Shown here: positions 8,913 to 16,693 of the stretch, one piece after another
How positions within the stretch are numbered: the first letter of the stretch is position 1
Layout of the letters: every line of letters begins with the position of its first letter
NCBI GenBank assembly: GCA_021153185.1
Contig: JAGKTY010000018.1
Location: 1 to 46,614, forward strand
Length of the DNA: 46,614 nucleotides
Direction: 5' to 3'
Origin: Lachnospiraceae bacterium
Lineage (GTDB): Bacteria > Bacillota > Clostridia > Lachnospirales > Lachnospiraceae
Notes under the pieces: generated by a model
Seen by the model: only the letters and a program-made list of their open reading frames with translations
Databases searched by the model: none
What the model was told of the DNA's origin: nothing
Made by a program: the position numbers and the translations under genes

Positions 8913-10991
8913 TTAAGCGTCTTTTTGTTTTGCCCGAAAACCGAAAGACGTATATCGAATCAGGCCATCAAAAATAATTAACATTGATGGGAGCACAAGC
9001 ATGACGGTAAACATACTAATGATTGCGCCTCTTGCCATCAAGTTACAAAGTGAACTAATCACTGCAATATCGGAATAAAGTCCGACACCAAACGTTGCGG
9101 CAAAAAACGAAATAGCACTCACAAAAATGGACTGGATGGATGCCTGATGTGCATTAATAACCGCCGTCTTTTTATCAAGTCCACTGCTTCTCTCCACTTT
9201 ATACCGATTGGTCATCAATATTGCGTAGTCAACGGTCGATCCGAGCTGAATTGTTCCAATGACAATGGAAGCAATAAACGGAATGGACGTATGTGTGTAA
9301 TACGGAAGACCCATATTGATATAAATCGCAAATTCAATGACACAAACCAAAATTGCCGGCAGTGAAACCGATTTGAAAACAAACAAGATAATGATGAAAA
9401 TCACACCGATTGAAACAAAGCTTACTGTCTTAAAGTCCTGATCCGTTACCGTAATCAAATCCTCTGTACAAGGTGCTTCTCCGATTAACATTCCTTTTTC
9501 GTCGTATTCCTTGATGATTTCTTTTAACCGGTCGCATTGTGCATTCACTTGTGGTGATGCAACTTTGTAAGCGGAAGTGACGAGCATCATTTGGTAATTT
9601 TCATCCATTAAATTGCTTTTTAATTCTTCCGGAATTAATTCCCTAGGTAACATAGGCCCGACAAATGCATCTAATCCGAGTACCGATTTGACCCCGTCAA
9701 CTTCTTTGATTTCCGCTATCATCTGAGAAACATCTTTCGATGAAAGGCTGCTGTCAATTAACACGATATGCGTTGTGTTCATATCAAAATCTTCCTGAAG
9801 CTTTTTGTTTGCTACTACAGCATCCAATGTTTCCGGAAGTGTTGAATCTAAGTTGTAATAAACTTCTGTCCTTTGGTATCCAAAAATTGCCGGTATCCAA
9901 ATAAGGACGAACAAAACTGCAATGATTACATAATGCTTTGCTACAAAATTGGAAATCCGGAACTTTGGTATCAGTGGTTTATGGCTTGTTTTCTGAATAA
10001 GCTTATCAAAAATGAGTATCATGGAAGGTAAAATGGTTACGCAACCAATCACACCAAGAAAGACACCCTTTGCCATGACGATTCCAAGGTCAAGTCCCAA
10101 TGTAAAGCTCATGAAACAAAGTGCGACAAACCCGGCGATGGTTGTAACACTACTTCCGACCACGGATGTAAATGTTGCAGTAATTGCATTTGCCATCGCT
10201 TCTAATTTATCTTCCGTTTGTTCCAATTGTTCTTCATAGCTGTGCCATAAGAAAATGGAATAGTCCATTGTAACACCAAGCTGAAGTACCGCAGCAAGTG
10301 CTTTTGTTATATAGGAAATTTCTCCCATAAATACACAGGAACCGAGGTTATAAACAATGGCCATTCCGATGCTCAATAAGAAAAACAAAGGAATGATGTA
10401 GGAATCCATCGTAAGAGACAACACAATTGCAGATAACAATACTGCAATGCATACATAGATTGGTGTCTCTTTGTTGGAAAGATTCTTCGTATCTGTTACA
10501 ATCGCTGACATACCGCTGACAAAACATTGTCCTTTTGTTTTTGCACGGATTGTCTCAATCGCATCCATCGTTTCATCCGCCGAGATTGTCGTGTCGAATA
10601 GAACCGCCATCATCGTGGCATCTTTTTCATCATTGTTAAACATCTCCTTGACATGATCCGGTAGTAATTGTGTCGGAATGCTGATATCTGCTACACTGTC
10701 GTACCAAAGAACCTTCGTTACATGATCAACCTCTTCGATGTTTTCTTTTAGCTTTGCAACATCTTTATAAGGCAGTCCTTCCACGACAACCATCGAGAAT
10801 GCACCCGTTCCAAATTCATCTACCAAAATATCTTGACCGACCATTGTCTCAATGTCTTTTGGGAGATACGTCAATACATCATAATTGATTCGTGTATTAA
10901 AATATCCAATTGCTGAAGGAATCAACAATAGAAACGCCACAATCAATATGATGTGTCTGCATTTTACAATGCCTTTGCTTAATGACTTCAT
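8913..10991 (-). CDS. MMPL/RND-family transporter
   Basis: This 692-residue polytopic protein has two MMPL-type halves. Each has one helix, a large extracytoplasmic loop and a cluster of five helices, with the second half starting near residue 350 (FVAKHYVIIAVLFVLIW). Segments such as LQLGVTMDYSIFLWHSYEEQ and IQLGSTVDYAILMTNRYK are the paired TM4-like signatures of this family. The substrate is unknown; family members export lipids, hopanoids or amphiphiles. The start is ambiguous among TTG 11000, ATG 10997 and ATG 10991. I take 10991 because the AAAGAG-TTGAT ribosome site is then correctly spaced. It follows the TetR gene after a terminator and precedes the repeat-rich secreted protein. Confidence 0.9.
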   Translation of the reverse strand: MKSLSKGIVKCRHIILIVAFLLLIPSAIGYFNTRINYDVLTYLPKDIETMVGQDILVDEFGTGAFSMVVVEGLPYKDVAKLKENIEEVDHVTKVLWYDSVADISIPTQLLPDHVKEMFNNDEKDATMMAVLFDTTISADETMDAIETIRAKTKGQCFVSGMSAIVTDTKNLSNKETPIYVCIAVLLSAIVLSLTMDSYIIPLFFLLSIGMAIVYNLGSCVFMGEISYITKALAAVLQLGVTMDYSIFLWHSYEEQLEQTEDKLEAMANAITATFTSVVGSSVTTIAGFVALCFMSFTLGLDLGIVMAKGVFLGVIGCVTILPSMILIFDKLIQKTSHKPLIPKFRISNFVAKHYVIIAVLFVLIWIPAIFGYQRTEVYYNLDSTLPETLDAVVANKKLQEDFDMNTTHIVLIDSSLSSKDVSQMIAEIKEVDGVKSVLGLDAFVGPMLPRELIPEELKSNLMDENYQMMLVTSAYKVASPQVNAQCDRLKEIIKEYDEKGMLIGEAPCTEDLITVTDQDFKTVSFVSIGVIFIIILFVFKSVSLPAILVCVIEFAIYINMGLPYYTHTSIPFIASIVIGTIQLGSTVDYAILMTNRYKVERSSGLDKKTAVINAHQASIQSIFVSAISFFAATFGVGLYSDIAVISSLCNLMARGAIISMFTVMLVLPSMLIIFDGLIRYTSFGFRAKQKDA

Positions 10992-11021
10992 AACCATCAA
11001 CTCTTTCTATTATATTTGTGT

Positions 11022-11073
11022 AACAATTCTTATCCTCATTTGCAAAACGAAATGTTCCTTTTACTGAGGTTGT
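11022..11073 (-). promoter_or_regulatory. Candidate promoter/operator region of the RND operon
   Basis: The minus strand contains TGTAACAA (11073-11066) and, 43 bases on, the inverted copy TTGTTACA (11029-11022). Inner CCTCA and TGAGG also face each other. A TATAAT -10 box follows just downstream (within 11011-11018), but no good -35 is seen at 16-18 bases. Half-sites like these could be bound by the TetR-type regulator encoded next door; this is inference. Confidence 0.35.
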
Positions 11074-11088
11074 TACATGAGGAAGTAT

Positions 11089-11124
11089 AAAAAAAAGAAC
11101 TGAATCCATAAAGATTCAATTCTT
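11089..11124 (-). terminator. Intrinsic terminator after the TetR gene
   Basis: On the minus strand AAGAATTGAATC (11124-11113) pairs with GATTCAGTTCTT (11106-11095), a 12-bp stem with one G-U pair and a 6-base loop. A run of eight Ts follows. It separates the regulator transcript from the RND operon. Confidence 0.85.
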
Positions 11125-11208
11125 ATTAAGTGTTTATATGAACAATACAAATTGGCTGATTTGTATATGTTACTGATACAATTCAAACAATTTGGCACAA
11201 AATAGCAA

Positions 11209-11772
11209 CTATTCCATATCCTTAATTGCCTCTAACATCGAATGAGACATCATATACTCACACAAATCTGACATTTCTCTTGGCGTAGCTCCCATATCCG
11301 CCTGGATCCACGTGAAAATAACAAAACAAATGGACTGTGCATAATAATCCGCAAAATGATCCGGCGTAAGAAGCCTGTTGGAACCCACCTCAAGATGCAC
11401 CCTTTTTTCGATATAGCGAAGGAGCCCGTCTTTGATACACCGTCTTGTGATGTCCTGCAGGGAATTTTGCCCCTCCATTTTGGATAACCGTTTATAATAC
11501 TCGCAATCCTTTTGCAAATTAGAAAAAAGAAGCGTATAAGCCTCCGGAATCAAATCGTTTTGAAGAAGTGCTTCCATCGGCGTAATGATATCTTTGCTGA
11601 TCATGCGCTCAATCACTTCATATTTGTCTTGAAAATGATTATAAAAAGTAGGTCTGATGACACCTGCCTTGTCCGTTATCTCTTTGATTGTGATCTTCTC
11701 TACCGGAATCTCAAGGACAAGCTCTTTAAAGCTGTCCATAAGAAGCTGTTCTACGTCACCTTTTGATTGCAT
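11209..11772 (-). CDS. TetR/AcrR-family transcriptional regulator
   Basis: This 187-residue protein has an N-terminal TetR helix-turn-helix at about residues 9-55 (KITIKEITDKAGVIRPTFYNHFQDKYEVI). The C-terminal ligand/dimer region is all-helical and ends in a hydrophobic segment (YYAQSICFVIFTWIQADMG). It starts 12 bases after the DtxR-like gene, so the two are probably co-transcribed, and a terminator ends the transcript. Its position directly upstream of the RND transporter genes suggests it represses that efflux operon. The ribosome site is GGTGAT a few bases before the ATG. The ligand cannot be inferred. Confidence 0.9.
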   Translation of the reverse strand: MQSKGDVEQLLMDSFKELVLEIPVEKITIKEITDKAGVIRPTFYNHFQDKYEVIERMISKDIITPMEALLQNDLIPEAYTLLFSNLQKDCEYYKRLSKMEGQNSLQDITRRCIKDGLLRYIEKRVHLEVGSNRLLTPDHFADYYAQSICFVIFTWIQADMGATPREMSDLCEYMMSHSMLEAIKDME

Positions 11773-11784
11773 GCCTCATCACCA

Positions 11785-12162
11785 TTACTCGTTATATTCC
11801 TCAACCTGCTTAATAAAGCTTAAGATTCCCTGATATGTTTTATCACTAATCTCATAGCGGATATTTGCAGCATCCTGTTTTGCAATTTCTGCATCAACAT
11901 CTGTCGTATACATTAAAAATTTCTGGATATTGTCCTGTTTCTCAGCAAGTTTCTTTGCCTGTTTAAGACCTTCCTTTGTCAGAACAATGCTCTTACCACT
12001 TGGCATGTCGATGAGGCCCTGCTCTTTGAGCAAGCCAATCGCTCTGCTGACACTTGGTTTTGAGTATCCTAATACGGCAGCGACATCAACACTTCTGACA
12101 CGCTCATTTGTCAAAGATAATCTGTAAATAGTCTCTAAATAGTTTTCTCCTGATTTTAACAT
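11785..12162 (-). CDS. DtxR/MntR-like metal-dependent regulator (short form)
   Basis: This 125-residue protein has the DtxR-family N-terminal winged helix: ENYLETIYRL, then RSVDVAAVLGYSKPSVSRAI as recognition helices, then GKSIVLTKEGLKQA as the wing. The C-terminal helices are short and there is no SH3/FeoA domain, so it resembles the MntR branch (about 140 residues) but is still shorter. It probably senses Mn(II) or Fe(II). Its promoter overlaps the 3' end of the HIT gene and carries a palindrome, suggesting autoregulation. The TetR gene follows 12 bases downstream. GAGGGAAG gives the ribosome site. Confidence 0.85.
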   Translation of the reverse strand: MLKSGENYLETIYRLSLTNERVRSVDVAAVLGYSKPSVSRAIGLLKEQGLIDMPSGKSIVLTKEGLKQAKKLAEKQDNIQKFLMYTTDVDAEIAKQDAANIRYEISDKTYQGILSFIKQVEEYNE

Positions 12163-12195
12163 AGCTTCCCTCTTTTGTATGGTTTATTTGATATT

Positions 12196-12224
12196 ATGTT
12201 AGCGCACGCTAATTATTCTGTCAA
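12196..12224 (-). promoter_or_regulatory. Promoter with palindromic operator for the DtxR-like gene
   Basis: On the minus strand TTGACA (12219-12224), a 17-base spacer and TAACAT (12196-12201) form the promoter. The spacer and -10 carry the inverted repeat TTAGCG-TG-CGCTAA (12199-12212), reminiscent of DtxR-type TTAGG...CCTAA sites. A bound regulator there would block RNA polymerase. The -35 lies inside the last codons of the HIT gene. Confidence 0.6.
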
Positions 12225-12626
12225 GGCTAACAACGCTCTGATGTCTGCAAGCTCCTGCTCCGATGGACTTGTCGGATTCCATGAAATATGCTGTCCATCC
12301 TCTTTATAACGCGGTATCATATGTAAGTGAAAATGCATCACTGTCTGACCAGCTACTTCACCATTATTCTGAACCAGATTCAGTCCATCCATCTGTAATT
12401 TTTGTGCCATATTGTTTGCAAGCTTCTTTGCAAGCGGTAACAGCTTTTTGGCTGTTTCGTCCGGAAGTTCAAACAAATTATCCGCATGCTCCTTTGGTAA
12501 AATGAGTGCATGTCCTCTGGTCGCCGGCGACAAATCTAAAATCACTTTAAAATCATCGTCCTCATAAATCGCATTTGTCGGAATGATTCCATTTGCAAGT
12601 TTACAAAAAATACAATCGTCTTTCAT
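12213..12626 (-). CDS. HIT-family nucleotide-binding protein
   Basis: This 137-residue histidine-triad protein has the catalytic motif HFHLHMIPR near residue 98. An N-terminal zinc-type CIFCKLANG and the DLSPATRGHALILPKEH segment are typical of HINT/PKCI-like purine nucleotide hydrolases. Two adjacent ATG codons are possible; the second (12626) is spaced seven bases from GGAGG and is preferred. It lies 24 bases after the flavodoxin-SCP2 fusion and is probably co-transcribed with it. The exact substrate is unknown; related enzymes cleave nucleoside phosphoramidates. Confidence 0.93.
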   Translation of the reverse strand: MKDDCIFCKLANGIIPTNAIYEDDDFKVILDLSPATRGHALILPKEHADNLFELPDETAKKLLPLAKKLANNMAQKLQMDGLNLVQNNGEVAGQTVMHFHLHMIPRYKEDGQHISWNPTSPSEQELADIRALLALTE

Positions 12627-12650
12627 CATAAATCCTCCCTAACGCAGACC

Positions 12651-13658
12651 CTAAAGTGCATGGTCCATAAATACAAATAACTGATCAAGCATGCGAAGCA
12701 ATTTGAAATCGCCTTTCATCTTCATATCGCCTGCCATAAATGCCCTTTGGAATGTCATTCTTCCCAAAATCACTTCGTTTAAGATATCTTTTGATAAATT
12801 AATTTCAACATCAGCGCCGGTCCTATTATCGTCCATAACACATTCAAGCTGACTTCCATTGACTGAAATCCAAATCGTACAAGGTTTGTCGTGGACAATC
12901 ATGCGATATGTCGCACTGACGCCGGCCTGTGGATGAAAATGATTTTTAAAATCAGAAATGAATTCCTGCTGCTCATCCTTGTTGTCCAAATCGAGCATAT
13001 TCTTAAACCGGTTTGTAAGCTCTAAGATGTCTTCCTTTTGCGTACGTACATAACTTTCATCCGCAGCATACTGAGACAACCGCTCTGTTTCCTGTGGCGT
13101 CAAATCTTCTGCTTTGAACCTTGCAACCTTCTGTTTGATCACTTGGTTACTTGCCGAAAAGACAGCCATCTTTTGATTGATTGTCCGGTATAAGTTTTCT
13201 GCCTTTTTTTCAATGATTTGTTCATACTCCCGATTTTTGAGAATTTCTTCAGATTCCTTCACATAACCACAAAGACCGTCACATGGTTTTCCGCCCAAAT
13301 ATTCCCAGGCTGTCTCGAGCGTAACTTTTCCTTCTCTTTCGCCATAGGTTGTACTCATGACAACCGGAAGCATATAAATTTCAGATATTTTATTCTTGTC
13401 ACCATAAAGCCAGCACGCATCCAAAAAGGAATGCATGAATCCACCTATGCCATACCACTCTACTGTACTTGCCAGAATAATTCCATCGACTGATTTTAAC
13501 GTCTGCGGCAACGTCGCAATCGCATTCTTTATTTCATATAGATTAAATCGTTCTACAGAAACATTCAGCTCCTCTAAAACGCTCTGCATTTTGGTAATGA
13601 CCGCTAACGTTGGATCATCCGCATTGCCTCTTGCGCCATAATAAATATTAATCTTCAT
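12651..13658 (-). CDS. Flavodoxin-like / SCP2 sterol-carrier fusion protein
   Basis: This 335-residue protein has an N-terminal flavodoxin-like NAD(P)H-quinone/FMN reductase fold: MKINIYYGARGN, then VDGIILASTVEWYGIGGFMHSFLD, then MLPVVMSTTYGEREG (residues 1 to about 160). A helical linker follows. The C-terminal SCP2-like lipid-binding domain covers about 230-335 (FKNHFHPQAGVSATYRMIV, then AFMAGDMKMKGDFKLLRMLDQLF). The combination suggests redox chemistry on or near a hydrophobic ligand, but no substrate is indicated. A promoter lies just upstream (13695-13723) and GAGGACGAATT precedes the ATG. It heads a likely operon with the HIT gene. The FMN-binding assignment is by pattern only. Confidence 0.75.
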   Translation of the reverse strand: MKINIYYGARGNADDPTLAVITKMQSVLEELNVSVERFNLYEIKNAIATLPQTLKSVDGIILASTVEWYGIGGFMHSFLDACWLYGDKNKISEIYMLPVVMSTTYGEREGKVTLETAWEYLGGKPCDGLCGYVKESEEILKNREYEQIIEKKAENLYRTINQKMAVFSASNQVIKQKVARFKAEDLTPQETERLSQYAADESYVRTQKEDILELTNRFKNMLDLDNKDEQQEFISDFKNHFHPQAGVSATYRMIVHDKPCTIWISVNGSQLECVMDDNRTGADVEINLSKDILNEVILGRMTFQRAFMAGDMKMKGDFKLLRMLDQLFVFMDHAL

Positions 13659-13694
13659 AATTCGTCCTCAATCCTTGCGGTTCTTCTACCTATA

Positions 13695-13723
13695 AAAGTA
13701 CCATTTTCATATTTAGAAGTCAA
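13695..13723 (-). promoter_or_regulatory. Promoter of the flavodoxin-SCP2 gene
   Basis: TTGACT (13718-13723), a 17-base spacer and TACTTT (13695-13700) on the minus strand. It abuts the stop codon of the FHA gene, so the SCP2 gene can start separately from the Tad operon. No terminator is seen between them, so readthrough is also possible. Confidence 0.55.
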
Positions 13724-14959
13724 TTATTCATATACAAATACTCGCTTCCCCATACGAATTTCGTCTCCGGCAAAAATCTCCTGCATTTCTCCCGCATCCA
13801 GCCTGATGCCATTGTAAAAGGTGCCATTTGTACTATTCAAATCCTGCACAGAAACAATCTTTGTTTCCTCGTCAAGCAAAAATCTCGCATGCACATGACT
13901 GACCGAGCGATCTGTTACCGGAAAATCGACATGCTCTGCTTTCGTTCCGATCACAAACGGAAAGCTTTGTAACGGTATGACCGTCTTTTTCCTATCCTGA
14001 CATACGAGTCTTCTTTTTTCCTCATACACATTTTCCGAAAGCAGTATTGTCTTGTCATCTTCTAAAGCATCCGTCTGCTCTATTTCTTCCACGGGCTCAT
14101 CTAATTCCACCACTTCGATGGGGCTTTGCATAGTCTGTTGTTTTGCTTTAGAAATGCGGGAGAAAATGAGCACCAGCCACAATCCGATGAATCCGATCAG
14201 AAACAGACTGATTGCCGCGAGCACTCCTTTGCCTTGCATATAGCAGTAAATTCCATACCCGGCTGCACCGGCCATACATATTCCCGCTAACACATAGGGA
14301 ATGGTATACCGCTTTTGTTCTATCATTTCTTCCGGTTCGTCTTCCTGTAAAAAAATCTCATCTTCCATGATTGTCTGCTTGCATTCCTCTTGCTCCTCAT
14401 GTTCTATTAAGGCAGGTTTTTCAGGAAATAGCTGTGCCATGACTCCCGCAAAGGAAGTACCTTTTTGCCTTATCATGCGATAAAACTGATACACCAAAAC
14501 GACCGCTTCCTGATCTTCGTGGTCCGTATGCTCCAGTAAATATTCTGCAAAACCAATCACCTGTTCCATAAAGGGATGCTCTTCAAATGGGTAGAAGCAT
14601 AACAATACATTATTGTTGATTGGTTCAACATACATATATTCCGGATCCAAAATCAAAAACTCCTCTTGCAGCAAAAACGCCTGCATGCTGCATAAGGCAT
14701 CGTAAACCCCCTTGAGAATATACGTTAAATCGGCTGCCTTTAGAAGTCTTTTTTCATAAAGGCAGGAAATGGTCTGCTTGCCTGTAATATCATAAAATAA
14801 CTCCGTCTCTCCATTAAATGAATGAAGGGTACACGGCAGCAATCCGTCTATTGTATTTTCAAGTAACATCTGCTGCTGAAACAGCGCATTTCCCGACAAA
14901 AATTCCTGCCTAAAAACCATATTACTCTTTTCGTAATCGCGTTTGTATTGCGCCTGCAT
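13724..14959 (-). CDS. DUF6382/FHA-domain membrane protein of the Tad locus
   Basis: This 411-residue protein ends the pilus operon. The N-terminal ~190 residues match the DUF6382-type domain seen with FHA proteins in Clostridia (by recall). Two hydrophobic segments lie near residues 220-265 (YVLAGICMAGAAGYGIYCYM and ISLFLIGFIGLWLVLIF). The C-terminal FHA domain (about 332-411) has RSVSHVHARF and DLNSTNGTFYNG, which read phosphothreonine. The start overlaps the TadE stop as TAATG, implying translational coupling. It probably links pilus assembly to a Ser/Thr kinase signal. No kinase gene is present in the window. Confidence 0.85.
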   Translation of the reverse strand: MQAQYKRDYEKSNMVFRQEFLSGNALFQQQMLLENTIDGLLPCTLHSFNGETELFYDITGKQTISCLYEKRLLKAADLTYILKGVYDALCSMQAFLLQEEFLILDPEYMYVEPINNNVLLCFYPFEEHPFMEQVIGFAEYLLEHTDHEDQEAVVLVYQFYRMIRQKGTSFAGVMAQLFPEKPALIEHEEQEECKQTIMEDEIFLQEDEPEEMIEQKRYTIPYVLAGICMAGAAGYGIYCYMQGKGVLAAISLFLIGFIGLWLVLIFSRISKAKQQTMQSPIEVVELDEPVEEIEQTDALEDDKTILLSENVYEEKRRLVCQDRKKTVIPLQSFPFVIGTKAEHVDFPVTDRSVSHVHARFLLDEETKIVSVQDLNSTNGTFYNGIRLDAGEMQEIFAGDEIRMGKRVFVYE

Positions 14960-15414
14960 TACTTTTTTCCTCCCTTCTTATGTGACCTGATAAACTGATA
15001 CGGGTTGCTTTGCAATGCTTTTTTTGAACAAGAAAATGTCAACCGGTCTGTTTTAGAAAGTGGCATAACCAAATTTGAAAACGGAATCTTTTGTGCCATT
15101 TGTAACGTCACGTTCGTCTGTTTGCCCCGCACTGCGATTTTCACCTCATACTGCCCGGTCGCAAGTAAACTTGTGCCAGTCAGCTGTTTTACAGACCCTT
15201 CTGCTTCCTCTTTTTGCTTTGCGCTTGAAGCATACTCCAGACGGCTTGCGCGAAGTGCACTGCAATAGGCAGCATGTGTCAGTACAACACAATTGTATCG
15301 ATAAAAAAACAAGTAAATCAGCAAAACAAGAATAACTACAACCATAGGCATAATCACAGCCGCTTCCACCGTCGCACTTCCCTGCCTGAGTTTTTTCAAG
15401 TTTCCTATCTGCAT
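14959..15414 (-). CDS. TadE-like pseudopilin
   Basis: This 151-residue protein has a short basic leader, then QGSATVEAAVIMPMVVVILVLLIYLFFY. This is a class III prepilin-type sequence with cleavage expected after Gly12 and Glu at +5. The rest is an extracytoplasmic domain with no cysteine-rich motif. It belongs to the TadE/TadG family of minor pilins. The start overlaps the prepilin-peptidase 3' end by 10 bases with GGAGGTG as ribosome site, and the stop overlaps the FHA gene start. Confidence 0.88.
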   Translation of the reverse strand: MQIGNLKKLRQGSATVEAAVIMPMVVVILVLLIYLFFYRYNCVVLTHAAYCSALRASRLEYASSAKQKEEAEGSVKQLTGTSLLATGQYEVKIAVRGKQTNVTLQMAQKIPFSNLVMPLSKTDRLTFSCSKKALQSNPYQFIRSHKKGGKK

Positions 15415-15839
15415 ATAACACCTCCAAGAATAGCCGAGGCAAACAAAAACGGTACAAACGGAATGCTCGTCTTTTTGCCTATCCGTTTAAACCAAAGCAT
15501 CAGCACGCCAAATACCCCGCAAATCAAAAACGCTGCAAACAGCCAGATGAGTACCTGTACAAGCGACATATACAATCCGCAGACACAAATTAACAACCCA
15601 TCCCCAAACCCAATTTGTCCACTTGAAAGAATTGATACCGCCATAATAAGAAGCCCCGGAAGCAACGCATAAAACAAAGAGATATCCTTATCGCCGGATA
15701 CAACAAGCTGCACAATGCCATATAGGCCAAAAGGAATTAATACCTTCAAAGATATCTCCTGCGTTTTGAGATCAACGATACTCATAATCAGAAGTGCGGT
15801 GTAAAAAACGACCAGATTCAATGTCTGCATTTCAATCAT
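15405..15839 (-). CDS. Prepilin peptidase (CpaA/TadV type)
   Basis: This 144-residue A24-family aspartic protease should cleave Flp and TadE-type leaders at the membrane. Both catalytic aspartates appear in context: SIVDLKTQEIS near the N terminus and GQIGFGDGLL in the middle, within about six hydrophobic segments. It lacks the methylase domain, as in short TadV/CpaA enzymes. The ATG at 15839 is chosen because GGAGGG lies upstream and the codon overlaps the preceding gene's stop as TGATG. Its substrates are probably the four pilin-like genes of the same operon. Confidence 0.9.
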   Translation of the reverse strand: MIEMQTLNLVVFYTALLIMSIVDLKTQEISLKVLIPFGLYGIVQLVVSGDKDISLFYALLPGLLIMAVSILSSGQIGFGDGLLICVCGLYMSLVQVLIWLFAAFLICGVFGVLMLWFKRIGKKTSIPFVPFLFASAILGGVICR

Positions 15840-16618
15840 CACAACCCTCCACATTTTGAACAGGCATGTCTTCCCGACGCCTCGGAAAGCGGAACGGCAA
15901 GCACCGTCCTTTTGAGTTTCTTACAGGAGATATTCGAGTGATACCGGTTCCCATATTCGGAAATATAATAAAGATCAAGCGCGCCTTTTCCACATGCCTC
16001 ACAAGGATAATATTTTTCCCCATCCTGGTTTCTTTGCTTCATGATTTCATTTTTGCGGACGCAGCTTACCTTTATGTCCAAATAAGTACAATCCACGCGC
16101 TTATGATACACACTTCCTGAGGGCGTCAGAAAAACAATCTCTTCATTTTCGTTTTTTCCCAAATATTGGGATGTATCGTACCCCGTAAAGCCACGGACGA
16201 CACATCTTGCCGATGTTAAAATACCCGGAACCGGAAGCAGGCGGACCGCCGGCTTTTCCGTGCGGACTGCATATAAATCAATACATTGGTCACCGGGCAG
16301 TCCTGTCAGGTATGCACCGACAGCCAGTGCTCTTGCACTTTGGTGCAGCTTTGCCTCTGCATCTATCTGATTTTGGTACATCACAAAAACAGAAGACAGC
16401 TGCAGGCAGGCAAACAGAAAAACCGGCACAACAACAGCAGCCTCAACCGTCAAAGATGCTTTTTGCATGGAAGCAAGAAAAGATGCCCTTTTTGTAGAAA
16501 GGAGGGGTGTCATTTTTTTGATATGCCTACACTGGAGAGTTTTCTGAATTCTTAATTTAAATAAACTGTTTCTTGCTTTATTTCCAAATTTCAACAACAT
16601 GTTAATCAAAAAGGGCAC
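15839..16618 (-). CDS. TadE-like protein with duplicated Cys/His motif domain
   Basis: This 259-residue protein carries a pilin-like segment KASLTVEAAVVVPVFLFACLQ near residues 53-73, with Ala54 at -1 and Glu59 at +5. The C-terminal part has two similar units, VYHKRVDCTYL...YYPCEACGKG and RYHSNISCKKL...RHACSKCGG (about residues 170-259). The H...C...C..C spacing suggests two metal sites. The likely start is GTG 16618, which has GGAGGTGA nine bases upstream; internal ATGs lack ribosome sites. The resulting ~54-residue leader is unusually long. The position between DUF5702 and the prepilin peptidase makes it part of the Tad machine; its role is unknown. Confidence 0.75.
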   Translation of the reverse strand: MPFLINMLLKFGNKARNSLFKLRIQKTLQCRHIKKMTPLLSTKRASFLASMQKASLTVEAAVVVPVFLFACLQLSSVFVMYQNQIDAEAKLHQSARALAVGAYLTGLPGDQCIDLYAVRTEKPAVRLLPVPGILTSARCVVRGFTGYDTSQYLGKNENEEIVFLTPSGSVYHKRVDCTYLDIKVSCVRKNEIMKQRNQDGEKYYPCEACGKGALDLYYISEYGNRYHSNISCKKLKRTVLAVPLSEASGRHACSKCGGL

Positions 16619-16693
16619 CCTTTCTCACCTCCATTTTTTCCGATACGAATTGTCTTATGGCTGTTTCCTAGCCTCTATAGAAGCCAAGCGATG

